64,000 nucleotides of DNA, taken from Haloarcula rara. GTDB lineage: Archaea; Halobacteriota; Halobacteria; Halobacteriales; Haloarculaceae. The stretch is from positions 620,001 to 684,000 of the forward strand of contig NZ_CP119785.1 of the NCBI RefSeq assembly GCF_029338235.1, read 5' to 3'. Each line of letters starts with the position of its first letter. Within the stretch, counting starts at the first letter, position 1. The notes beneath the pieces were generated by a model, which saw nothing but the letters and a program-made list of their open reading frames with translations, did no database searches and was not told the DNA's origin. Below are positions 51,997-59,751 of the stretch, in pieces. A program made the position numbers and the translations under genes.

Positions 51997-53370
51997 TCAG
52001 TACTTCGGCTCGGCGCCGGTAATCTCGTAGATGTCGTCCATAATCGAATCTCGCTCACGCTGCCAGGCCTCGAATCCGTCGCGGTCCTCGGGATAGGACT
52101 CGTAGTGCTCAAGGAGGCGGTCGGCGGCCTTCTTGGTCTGGTAGAGGTCCCGAATCGTCCCCCAGTGACCGAAGCTCTTAATGGCCATCTTGAGTTTGAG
52201 CCCGAGGCCGACGCTCGTCGACCCGCCGTAGAGTGCCTCGGCGAGTTTCTCGCCCGGAATCGAGGCCAGCAGCGCCATCAGGTCGTCGACGTCGTAGGCC
52301 GTGGTGAAGATGTTGTAGACGTCAAGGGCCGCGTAGCGGGCGCCGAAGTCGTTCATCACGCGGACGTTGTACTCCCAGAGGGCCGCCTCATCGTCGGTCC
52401 GGTCGTCCTCGATGGCGTCGATAGCCTGTTCGGCGGCGTACTTGCCGGCGTATGCAGCCCCGGCGATGCCGCCACCGGTCGTCGGGTTGACGTGGCCCGC
52501 GGCGTCGCCGACGGCCATGTAGCCCGGCGCGACCGCCGAGTCGTAGGGCCGGCGCGTCGGCAGGGCGGCGCCCAGTTTGTCGGTGACCTCGGCGCCCTCG
52601 AACTCGGGGCGCTCCCGGAGGTCGGCCTTCAGGTCGTCAACCAGCTCCATGGGCTCTTCGTTCATCTGGAACCCCAGCCCGGCGTTTATCTCCGTGTCCG
52701 TACGCGGGAAGTACCAGAGGTAGCCCGCCGACCGCTCGGTGGGCTTGAACACGAGGGCGTCGTCCCACTCGACGGGTTCGTCGACCTCGACGATTTCGCG
52801 ATAGGCCGAGCAGAACTGCGAGTACCGGACGTTCGTATCGAAGGTCGCGTCCTCGAAGTCGGTCTTGTCCTGCAACAGGGAGAGCGCGCCGGCGGCGTCG
52901 ATGACGATTTCGGCGTCGTAGGTGACCGGTTCGCCCTTGCGGATAGCTTCGAAGCCGGTGACGGTGCTGTCGTCGGCCTGACGCACGTCCTGGACGACGG
53001 TGTCGTAGTGGAACTCCGTACCCGCGTCGCCGGCGCCCTCGATGAGACAGCGACCGTACTCCCAGCGGTCGATGACGGCCAGTTCGCCCGGGACCGGAAT
53101 CTCGAGCACCGTGTCCTCCTGGGGAATCTCGAAGCGGCCGTGGTCGACGTCGGTGTTGGTAAAGGCCGGGTCGAGCTGGGACTTGGGGATGGCGTCGGGG
53201 AAGTCGCTGGCCCCCTTCAGCGCGTCCCCGCAGGCGATGTGGCCCGCCTCCTCGGCGTCCTTGCGCTCGACGACGACGACGTCGTAGCCCGCGTCGGCGA
53301 GTGTCGCGGCGGCGTAACAGCCCGACGTCCCCGCCCCGACGACGGCCACGTCGTACTGGTGTGTGGTCAT
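51997..53370 (-). CDS. Geranylgeranyl reductase-family flavoprotein
   Basis: 457 aa. The N-terminal FAD-binding motif is VAVVGAGTSGCYAAATLADA. CGDALKGA, YLWYFPRTDTEINAGLG (the YxWxFPx-GxG signature), and VGDAAGHVNPTTGGGIAGAA (second FAD motif) identify the GGR family. Members saturate isoprenoid chains of archaeal lipids or quinones. A 2Fe-2S ferredoxin gene is divergent from it, 104 nt away, a plausible electron donor. Which lipid is reduced is not deducible. Confidence 0.88.
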   Translation of the reverse strand: MTTHQYDVAVVGAGTSGCYAAATLADAGYDVVVVERKDAEEAGHIACGDALKGASDFPDAIPKSQLDPAFTNTDVDHGRFEIPQEDTVLEIPVPGELAVIDRWEYGRCLIEGAGDAGTEFHYDTVVQDVRQADDSTVTGFEAIRKGEPVTYDAEIVIDAAGALSLLQDKTDFEDATFDTNVRYSQFCSAYREIVEVDEPVEWDDALVFKPTERSAGYLWYFPRTDTEINAGLGFQMNEEPMELVDDLKADLRERPEFEGAEVTDKLGAALPTRRPYDSAVAPGYMAVGDAAGHVNPTTGGGIAGAAYAGKYAAEQAIDAIEDDRTDDEAALWEYNVRVMNDFGARYAALDVYNIFTTAYDVDDLMALLASIPGEKLAEALYGGSTSVGLGLKLKMAIKSFGHWGTIRDLYQTKKAADRLLEHYESYPEDRDGFEAWQRERDSIMDDIYEITGAEPKY

Positions 53371-53474
53371 GCAACCTGCTCCTCCCCGGAGCGCAAAAAT
53401 CGTTCCGACTATGCGTGCGTCACGCCCTGGGAAGGGAATAAAGAGTTTTGACGGGGGGCAGCAAAGCCGGAGGC

Positions 53475-53795
53475 ATGACCGACTACACCGTCTCCTTCGT
53501 CGGGACCGGCGAGGAGATAACGGTCTCCGAGAAGGAGACCATCCTCTCGCGGTGCATCGAGGAGGGCATCGCCCAGGAGTACTCCTGTCGCGTGGGGATG
53601 TGTCTGGCCTGTTCGGCCGAGATTCTCTCGGGCGAGGTCGTCCAGCCCGCGGCGCGCGGGCTCACCGAGCAGGAGCGGGAGAACTACGCCCTGACCTGCA
53701 TGGCCCGACCCGCGTCGGACCTCGAACTGGACCGCGGGAAGTACCCGCCGAGCATCGAAGCCGACGCCGAGGCGGCCGTCGCAGACGACGACTAG
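53475..53795 (+). CDS. 2Fe-2S plant-type ferredoxin
   Basis: 106 aa, ATG at 53475. The cluster Cys are C-x4-C-x2-C in EYSCRVGMCLACSAEILSGE plus the distal Cys in NYALTCMARPASDLEL. EKETILSRCIEEGI precedes the cluster. The size is near that of haloarchaeal ferredoxins, though without the long acidic N-terminal insertion of the main Halobacterium ferredoxin. Likely carries electrons, possibly to the divergent geranylgeranyl reductase-like enzyme. A possible hairpin follows the stop. Confidence 0.9.
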   Translation: MTDYTVSFVGTGEEITVSEKETILSRCIEEGIAQEYSCRVGMCLACSAEILSGEVVQPAARGLTEQERENYALTCMARPASDLELDRGKYPPSIEADAEAAVADDD

Positions 53796-54156
53796 CGAGG
53801 CTGTGAGTGGGACGAACAGCCTCGTTACGAGCGAACGGGGAACGGAGTGACCCGTGAGCAGAGAGACTTCGAGCACCGCGAGAAGTCTCTGCCACTGTCG
53901 AGCGGTGGAACCTCGTTATACGCGAACAGCGACCACAGAGAGCCGTGAGAAGGGAAGGCCCGAACGAAGTGAGGAATCTCGCCACACGCGCTCACGCCGT
54001 CGGTCGACCCTCAGACGCCCGCACTGTGAGTGAGTGACTCACACATTGTCCAATTGATAGAATAGAAGGGCAGGTCATATAAGCACGTGGGTCGTAGTAA
54101 TCGGTGACACCAGCGTCAGCGGACGGCCGTCGACGACTTGACACACTCTCCCAACC
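53796..54156. other. Structure-rich intergenic region
   Basis: About 360 bp with no supported gene. Directly after the ferredoxin stop is an 8-bp-stem hairpin (CGAGGCTG 53796-53803, CAGCCTCG 53817-53824). A 9-bp stem AGAGACTTC (53862-53870) pairs with GAAGTCTCT (53882-53890). Repeated GAACGAAGTGAG/AACGGAGTGA-type words follow, as in haloarchaeal dispersed palindromic repeats. CATATAAGCA at about 54076-54085 is TATA-like but far from the next ATG (54157), implying a leader of about 50 nt. The hairpins may be terminators or remnants of a miniature element. Confidence 0.45.
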
Positions 54157-54759
54157 ATGACCAGCCGTGTATACAGACTCCACTCGACGCTCGAACTGCC
54201 ACTGGAAGACGCGTACGACTTCTTCGAGGACCCGGACCTTCCACCTGAAATCGCTGACGTAGACATCACTCGTCGGAACAACACGCTCATCGTCAGTGCT
54301 GTCGCGAAAGACGACAGCATGAGCAAGTACACGCCGACGGCCCAGCTGAAAGCCAGCGTGACCGAGAACCGCGTCTACGAGGAAGACCCCGAGGAGATGG
54401 GCCCGCCCGGCGCCGCCTCGACCGGCTCGGCCGGCGGCGGCCCGCAGTGGGGCACGCTCGAAGAGGAAGAGGAGGAAATCGAATCCGAACTCGTCGAGTA
54501 CGCCTGCTTCAAGGGCGACCGCGAGACCGTGCTCCAGAACACGGCGCTGCAGTACGCCATGTTCGAGGTGCTCTGTGAGGTGGCGAAAGTCGCTGAGAAG
54601 GGCACACTGACAGCCATCGCCGCAGTCGACGGCGAGCTGGAAGCCGTCCGCATCGTGGACGGCGAAGAACACCCCGCTTCTATCAACGTCGTCGAAGACC
54701 CCGCCGACGAGGACGAGGAAGAAGGCGTCAACTGGCGGGACAACGAGTTCATCAGCTAA
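54157..54759 (+). CDS. Conserved haloarchaeal acidic protein, unknown function
   Basis: 200 aa: MTSRVYRLHSTLELPLEDAY is followed by DFFEDPDLPPEIADVDITRR and NNTLIVSAVAKDDSMSKYTP. A very acidic Gly/Glu linker (TLEEEEEEIESELVEYACFK) separates a C-terminal alpha/beta part with VLQNTALQYAMFEVLCEVAK. No known catalytic motif. It looks intact and well conserved in composition; I recognise the type as halophile-specific but cannot name a function. Confidence 0.7.
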   Translation: MTSRVYRLHSTLELPLEDAYDFFEDPDLPPEIADVDITRRNNTLIVSAVAKDDSMSKYTPTAQLKASVTENRVYEEDPEEMGPPGAASTGSAGGGPQWGTLEEEEEEIESELVEYACFKGDRETVLQNTALQYAMFEVLCEVAKVAEKGTLTAIAAVDGELEAVRIVDGEEHPASINVVEDPADEDEEEGVNWRDNEFIS

Positions 54760-54787
54760 TCCGCTGCCACACAGTCGGCCGCCTTCC

Positions 54788-55390
54788 TTACACAGCAACG
54801 AGTTCCTCACCAGCGACGCGTTCGGCCAGTTCGAGTGTGAGTTCGGCCTCGATGTAGGCGGCGACGACGATGAGCAGCGCTGAAACGAGAAGGAGCCACC
54901 CCGCCTCTCGCAGGTCACGCCGGGTGAGGAGCCGCGCTTCCAGCCCGCGGATGTACCGAACCGTGAGCCAGCCAAAGCGCAAGCCTACGGTCGAGGCGAC
55001 GAGCAGCGCCGGAATCTCCAGGACGCCGTGGGGGGCGATGAGCATCCCGACCACGAGCGGGTCGACTTGCTGGACGGCGATGCCGACGACGGCGCCGATG
55101 AGCAGGCCGTTGAGGACGAGGCCGAGGACAGTGACGAGACCCAGCGAGACGGCCCCAAGCGACAGCGCGACCATCGCGACGAGATTGTTGACGGCGAGGT
55201 CGACAGTCGTCAGCGCCGGGAACGGACCGGTCCCCCCGCCCTCGCCCGTCGGGAGCGATTCGACCGGCACCGCGCTCCCGAGGAGGAAGCCGGCGACGGT
55301 GCTCATGCCGAGTACCAGCGCGGCCACGGGGACGTAGCGGCGCAGCCACCGGCGGTAGATAGCCCGTGTGGCGGCCAGGCGGGAACCCAT
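54788..55390 (-). CDS. SpoIIM/DUF95-type membrane protein
   Basis: 200 aa from ATG 55390. Five or so hydrophobic segments; the opening MGSRLAATRAIYRRWLRRYV is basic. The family block GMLIAPHGVLEIPALLVAST is the stage II sporulation protein M-like signature. In archaea the family is of unknown membrane function, often linked with RDD proteins, and two RDD genes lie 7 kb away. An in-frame start 75 nt upstream was rejected as it adds a Cys/Ala-rich non-family stretch. Confidence 0.85.
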   Translation of the reverse strand: MGSRLAATRAIYRRWLRRYVPVAALVLGMSTVAGFLLGSAVPVESLPTGEGGGTGPFPALTTVDLAVNNLVAMVALSLGAVSLGLVTVLGLVLNGLLIGAVVGIAVQQVDPLVVGMLIAPHGVLEIPALLVASTVGLRFGWLTVRYIRGLEARLLTRRDLREAGWLLLVSALLIVVAAYIEAELTLELAERVAGEELVAV

Positions 55391-55502
55391 AGTCGACCCA
55401 GGGGCGTCGGCGGCAAAAACAGTCGGGGCCCGTGCCAGACACCCACACGCCGGCTGCGTATCCAAAAAGTTCTTACAACCAGTAATTATATCTCATTACA
55501 CG

Positions 55503-56480
55503 ATGTCCGAAACAGCCGAGTTCCCCGACTATCTCGACGTCGACTACACCGACGGCGAGGGCGAGGAACCCGAGGAGTACCCGACCGTCAACCACAAGAT
55601 AGAGAAGGCTATCGAGGTCACGAAGCAGGGCCTCGAACAGTACGAGAACCCAGTCGTCATGTGGACCGGCGGGAAGGACTCCACGCTGACGCTGTACTTC
55701 GTCAAGGAAGTCGCCGACCGCTTCGACCTCGAAGTGCCGCCGGTCGTCTTCATCGACCACTACCAGCACTTCGACGAGCTCATCGACTACGTCGAGCACT
55801 GGGCCGACGAGTGGGACCTCGAGGTCATCTGGGCCCGCAACGAGGACGTCGGCGAGTACGTCGAGGAGAACGGGCTCACCCCCGGCGACGACATCCCTAT
55901 CTCGGAGCTCTCCGAGCACAACCAGCACCACGTTCGGAACATCCTCGAGTACGAGGAAGACACGTTCCCGTTCCTGCTGGACACCTACGTCGGCAACCAC
56001 CTGCTGAAGACCGTCGCGCTCAACGACGCCATCGAGGAGCACGACGTCGACGGCATCCTCTCGGGTATCCGCTGGGACGAGCAGGAGTCCCGCGCCGACG
56101 AGACGTTCTTCTCACCGCGTCACGACCCCGACATCTACCCGCCCCACGACCGCGTCCAGCCGATTCTCCAGTTCGCCGAGCCCGACGTCTGGGAGGCCTT
56201 CTGGAACTTCGTCGTGCCGGACACCGTCGAGGGCTACCCCGAAGAGGGCTACGTCCCGCAGGGCCAGGACGACCTCCCCGAGGGTATCGAGAAAGAGGAC
56301 GTCCCGGTTTCGCCGAAGTACTTCGCCGGCTTCCGCTCGCTGGGCAGCGAAGTCAGCACCGACAAGTCCGCCGACGAGCCCGCCTGGCTCCAGGACATGG
56401 CGAACACGACCGAACGCGCCGGCCGCGCCCAGGACAAAGAGGACCTGATGGAGCGCCTGCGCGACCTCGGCTACATGTAA
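55503..56480 (+). CDS. Phosphoadenosine phosphosulfate reductase-family PP-loop protein
   Basis: 325 aa. The PP-loop is VVMWTGGKDSTLTLYFVKEV (about residues 48-67), followed by PPVVFIDHYQHFDELIDYVE and GILSGIRWDEQESRADETFF with the PAPS-type arginine region. It belongs to the ATP-pyrophosphatase/PAPS reductase superfamily; haloarchaeal members may act in sulfur transfer rather than sulfate reduction. The acidic N-terminus (EGEEPEEYP) is haloarchaeal. AATTATATCTC about 25 nt ahead gives a leaderless start. Confidence 0.87.
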   Translation: MSETAEFPDYLDVDYTDGEGEEPEEYPTVNHKIEKAIEVTKQGLEQYENPVVMWTGGKDSTLTLYFVKEVADRFDLEVPPVVFIDHYQHFDELIDYVEHWADEWDLEVIWARNEDVGEYVEENGLTPGDDIPISELSEHNQHHVRNILEYEEDTFPFLLDTYVGNHLLKTVALNDAIEEHDVDGILSGIRWDEQESRADETFFSPRHDPDIYPPHDRVQPILQFAEPDVWEAFWNFVVPDTVEGYPEEGYVPQGQDDLPEGIEKEDVPVSPKYFAGFRSLGSEVSTDKSADEPAWLQDMANTTERAGRAQDKEDLMERLRDLGYM

Positions 56481-56531
56481 AATCGGCCGGAGAGCCACCC
56501 TACCGACGCGGTTTTTCGTTTTTTCGGCCGA

Positions 56532-56924
56532 CTAGTCGTACGTCCAGTGGTTCGCCGACCCAACCTCGATTCGGACTGCGGTGTTCTCGGGCCACTCGTC
56601 CTCGTCGGCGCCGTAGCGGTTGTGGATGCGCCGGCGTATCTCGCGGTTCTCGGTGTCGTCCTCGACGACGGACGCCGTGCCCCGGAGGGTCACGCCCCAG
56701 TTGGCCTCGCCCTCGTCGGCGTCCTGCACCGAGAGCGCGACCCTGGGATTGTGGCGGATGTTGTCGAGTTTCCTGCCGGTGGTGACGAGTTCGATAGCGC
56801 CGTCGTGGTAGTCGTACCAGACGGGCGCGACGTGGGGCCGGTCCTCGTGGCTGGTTGCGAGGTGGGCGACGTGGACGCCGCTGGTGAGCAGTTCCACGGC
56901 TTCGTCGGGAATCGCATCGGGCAT
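56532..56924 (-). CDS. Pyridoxamine 5'-phosphate oxidase-like FMN/F420-binding protein
   Basis: 130 aa split-barrel fold. HVAHLATSHEDRPHVAPVWY is the conserved first strand pair, TGRKLDNIRHNPRVALSVQD the cofactor phosphate-binding segment, and WGVTLRGTASVVEDD follows. Homologues bind FMN, F420 or heme. Substrate unknown. Monocistronic. Confidence 0.85.
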   Translation of the reverse strand: MPDAIPDEAVELLTSGVHVAHLATSHEDRPHVAPVWYDYHDGAIELVTTGRKLDNIRHNPRVALSVQDADEGEANWGVTLRGTASVVEDDTENREIRRRIHNRYGADEDEWPENTAVRIEVGSANHWTYD

Positions 56925-56987
56925 ACGAGACGGTAGGGTCGCACGACCGAAGAAAGTATCACCCGACAGAACGGTGCTGGGCTGGGC

Positions 56988-57188
56988 TCACTCGACGGCC
57001 CGGTACTGGTCGCCGTCCTGTTCCAGTCGCCCGTTGGCCACGGCGATTTGCAGCGCGCGGTCGACCTCGCGCTTGTCGATGGTCGTCGCGCCCATCAGCG
57101 AGTCCACCTGGGCGCGCGAACACCAGCCATCCCCGTCGGCCACGTCTCGAACCGTCTCGACGACGCGGTCGGCGATGTCGCTCGGCAT
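56988..57188 (-). CDS. Small winged-helix-like protein
   Basis: 66 aa: MPSDIADRVVETVRDVADGD, then GWCSRAQVDSLMGATTIDKR and EVDRALQIAVANGRLEQDGD. The helix-turn-helix order with a final beta hairpin (RLEQDGDQYRAVE) fits a winged-helix DNA- or protein-binding domain. No named family. Its start lies 74 nt from the divergent MFS gene, so it might regulate it, though that is conjecture. Confidence 0.62.
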   Translation of the reverse strand: MPSDIADRVVETVRDVADGDGWCSRAQVDSLMGATTIDKREVDRALQIAVANGRLEQDGDQYRAVE

Positions 57189-57262
57189 ACCGGAGCCACG
57201 AGCGCCGGCTACTTGGGTGTCGGGGCGACATTTATTTTCTCACGCCGGTCAACACTCGACTC

Positions 57263-58453
57263 GTGAGTGAGCGCCGAGAGCGGGTCGTCCTCGCGGCCGT
57301 CGTCTTCGTGGTCCTGCTGGCCCAGGTGTTGCTGTATCCCGGCGTCGACACGCTGGTCGCGGCGCTGGGCGCCGAGACGACCCTCGATGCGAGCATGTGG
57401 TTCCTCGCGGCGGAGTTCGCGGCCTTCGTCGCCTTCGCTGGCGTCTGGGGGGCAATAAGCGACCGGACCGGTCGGCGGGTGCCCTACATCGTCGGCGGCG
57501 CCGTGGCCGGCAGCGTACTCTACGCGGCGCTGGCCTGGTTCCCGAGCGTCACGTCCGTCTCCTTCGGCACGGTCCTCTTGCTACGGGCGCTCCAGGGCGC
57601 GGCGACCATCGCCGCCTTCTCGCTGTCGATGACGATGCTGATGGACCTTTCCGGTGGTCACGGGAAGAACATGGGCGCGGCGGGCATCGCCATCGGCTCG
57701 GGGACCGCGCTGGGGGCGCCGCTGGGCGGCCAGCTCTACGGCGTCTCGCCGACGCTGTCGCTGTACGTCGCGAGCGGGCTCTTCCTGCTGGTCGCGTTGC
57801 TGTCGACGCTGGTGACCGACCGCGCCCCGGCGGGCGACAGTGGCCGCCTGCGCCGGGCCGTGCACCGGCTGGGCGAGACACCCGAACTCGCGATTCCCTA
57901 CGCCTTCGGCTTCATCGACCGGCTGACAGCCGGGTTCTTCGCGCTCGTGGGCACCCTGTACTTCCGGGAGGCATTCGGGCTCTCGCCGGGCGAGACAGGA
58001 CTCGTCCTCGCGCTGTTTTTCGCGCCCTTCGCCCTGCTGCAGTACCCCTTCGGCGTCCTGTCCGACAGCGTCGGTCGGACGACGCCCATCGTCGCCGGGT
58101 CGGCCCTGTACGGCCTGGCAGTCGTCGGCGTGGGGCTGGCACCGACCGTCGAACTGGCCGGCGTCGGCATGGTCGTCGTCGGTGTCATCGGCGCGCTGAT
58201 GGCCCCGGCGACGATGGCGCTGGTCACCGACCTCGTGGGCGAACGCGGCCGGGCGACGGCGATGGCCGGCTTCAACGCCGCCGGGAGCCTGGGCTTTCTG
58301 ACCGGCATCCTGGTCGGCGGCTTCGTCGCCGGGCAGTTCGGGTACCTCGCGGCCTTCCTCGTCGCGGGCGGCGGCGAAATCGTGCTGGCCCTGCTCGCGC
58401 TGCCGCGACTGCTGGCGCTCGAGCTCCCCGCCGAGGAGCGACCGACCGGATAG
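57263..58453 (+). CDS. Major facilitator superfamily transporter
   Basis: 396 aa with about twelve hydrophobic segments in two halves. GTG start (VSERRERVVLAAVVFVVLLA). WGAISDRTGRRVPYIVGGAV is the MFS loop 2-3 motif (G-x-x-x-D-R-x-G-R-R), and GVLSDSVGRTTPIVAGSALY is its mirror in the second half. Drug-efflux-like or sugar-like specificity cannot be distinguished. Divergent from a small winged-helix-like gene. Confidence 0.9.
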   Translation: MSERRERVVLAAVVFVVLLAQVLLYPGVDTLVAALGAETTLDASMWFLAAEFAAFVAFAGVWGAISDRTGRRVPYIVGGAVAGSVLYAALAWFPSVTSVSFGTVLLLRALQGAATIAAFSLSMTMLMDLSGGHGKNMGAAGIAIGSGTALGAPLGGQLYGVSPTLSLYVASGLFLLVALLSTLVTDRAPAGDSGRLRRAVHRLGETPELAIPYAFGFIDRLTAGFFALVGTLYFREAFGLSPGETGLVLALFFAPFALLQYPFGVLSDSVGRTTPIVAGSALYGLAVVGVGLAPTVELAGVGMVVVGVIGALMAPATMALVTDLVGERGRATAMAGFNAAGSLGFLTGILVGGFVAGQFGYLAAFLVAGGGEIVLALLALPRLLALELPAEERPTG

Positions 58454-58529
58454 CGTTCCGCCCGAACAACCGTGTGAACGGCCCCCATCCCGGGAAAACA
58501 CTCAAAAGACCACCGGAACAGGAGAGCAT

Positions 58530-59141
58530 ATGAGTAGCGACACAGGAAGCTACGACTGGCTGACGCTCGACCCGGACGAGGAGATTCTCTGGTCTGGGAA
58601 ACCGGCCGCAGAGACGATGTACGGCGCGTATCTGACCGGAGTCCCGCTTGTCCTGCTCTTTGGGCTCGGTCTGCTGATAATCGCCGGTGCGTACCTCAAT
58701 CGACAGAACACCGACTACGTGATAACCGACAAGAGCGTCTACAAGAAGACGGGCATCCTCAGTCGGTCGGTCTCCGAGGTCGAGTACGAGAAAGTCCAGA
58801 ACACCTCCTTCTCGGCTGGTGTCATCGGGCGCTCGCTCGGCTTCGGAAACGTCGAAATCAGCACCGCCGGCGGCGCCGGCGTCGAGATGCGGCTCCGCGG
58901 TGTCAGCGACCCCCAGGAGGTTCAGAAGCGACTGAGCCGACGGGTCAAGGAAGTCCAGGGCGGCCGTGACCGAGGGGACGGTGAGACGAAGCCGGACGTC
59001 CTCGAAGAGATACTGGCCGAGCTCCGCGCGATTCGTATCGCAGCGGAAGGCGGGTCGAGCAGGGAGCGACCCGACAGCGGCGCTGGCGCCCCCGACCGCG
59101 GCGACAGCGGAGCAACCGACTGGGACACCGACCGACAATGA
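58530..59141 (+). CDS. Membrane protein with bacterial PH domain (bPH2), first of a pair
   Basis: 203 aa. One or two membrane segments (LTGVPLVLLFGLGLLIIAGA) come before a bPH2 domain: DYVITDKSVYKKTGILSRSV, EYEKVQNTSFSAGVIGRSLG and GNVEISTAGGAGVEMRLRGV. The C-terminal 40 residues are Ser/Gly/Asp-rich. The ATG of the second PH gene overlaps its stop by 4 nt. The shared KVQNTS/GTVTVDTAG-type blocks show tandem duplication. Function of such PH pairs is unknown; YdbS/YdbT-like membrane complexes are a known parallel. Confidence 0.85.
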   Translation: MSSDTGSYDWLTLDPDEEILWSGKPAAETMYGAYLTGVPLVLLFGLGLLIIAGAYLNRQNTDYVITDKSVYKKTGILSRSVSEVEYEKVQNTSFSAGVIGRSLGFGNVEISTAGGAGVEMRLRGVSDPQEVQKRLSRRVKEVQGGRDRGDGETKPDVLEEILAELRAIRIAAEGGSSRERPDSGAGAPDRGDSGATDWDTDRQ

Positions 59142-59734
59142 GCCTGCCCGACTGGGCGCCGGCCGCGAACGACGAGACCGTCGTCTGGCAGGGCCAGCCG
59201 CGGCGGCGCATCGTCCACCTGGGTGTCGCGGCGGGCGTCGTCCTCGCGCTCGTCGTCCTCGGCAGCGTCTCCGTGATTGTCTCGAGCGGTGCGCTCCCGA
59301 CGACGCTTTCGGCCGCGGTCGGCGTGGTCCTCGCGCTGCTCGCGTTCGCGGTGCCAGCCGGCGGGGCGTGGCTCTGGCGGTGGTCGACCCGTTATGTCCT
59401 GACCGACGCCGCGCTCTACCACCGGACGGGCGTGCTCTCGCTGACGGTGACGGAGCTCCGGCTAACCAAGGTACAGAACACGAGCTACTCGCAGGGTATC
59501 TTCGGGACCATCTTCGGCCACGGGACCGTCACCGTCGACACTGCCGGAAGCGAGGGCGCGGAGCTGACCCTGCGGCAACTCGACGGGCCGAAAGCGGTCC
59601 ACCAGCGCATCGCCGAGGCGGCGGGGAAGGCAAACGGCGAACGCAGGGACGGGATTCCGGGGTCGCTCGACACCTGGAAAGCGGTCCGCGCGGAAGTCCG
59701 GCGGCTCCGGGCGGCGACCACTGGCGACCGATAG
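59138..59734 (+). CDS. Membrane protein with bacterial PH domain (bPH2), second of a pair
   Basis: 198 aa. Two membrane segments (GVAAGVVLALVVLGSVSVIV and AAVGVVLALLAFAVPAGGAW) are followed by YVLTDAALYHRTGVLSLTVT, LRLTKVQNTSYSQGIFGTIF and GHGTVTVDTAGSEGAELTLR. WQGQPRRRIVHLG at the N-terminus matches SGKPAAETMYG of its partner. Coupled by ATGA overlap. The two likely form a hetero-oligomeric membrane complex. Confidence 0.85.
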   Translation: MSLPDWAPAANDETVVWQGQPRRRIVHLGVAAGVVLALVVLGSVSVIVSSGALPTTLSAAVGVVLALLAFAVPAGGAWLWRWSTRYVLTDAALYHRTGVLSLTVTELRLTKVQNTSYSQGIFGTIFGHGTVTVDTAGSEGAELTLRQLDGPKAVHQRIAEAAGKANGERRDGIPGSLDTWKAVRAEVRRLRAATTGDR

Positions 59735-59751
59735 CGGCCCCTTCCGGACCG

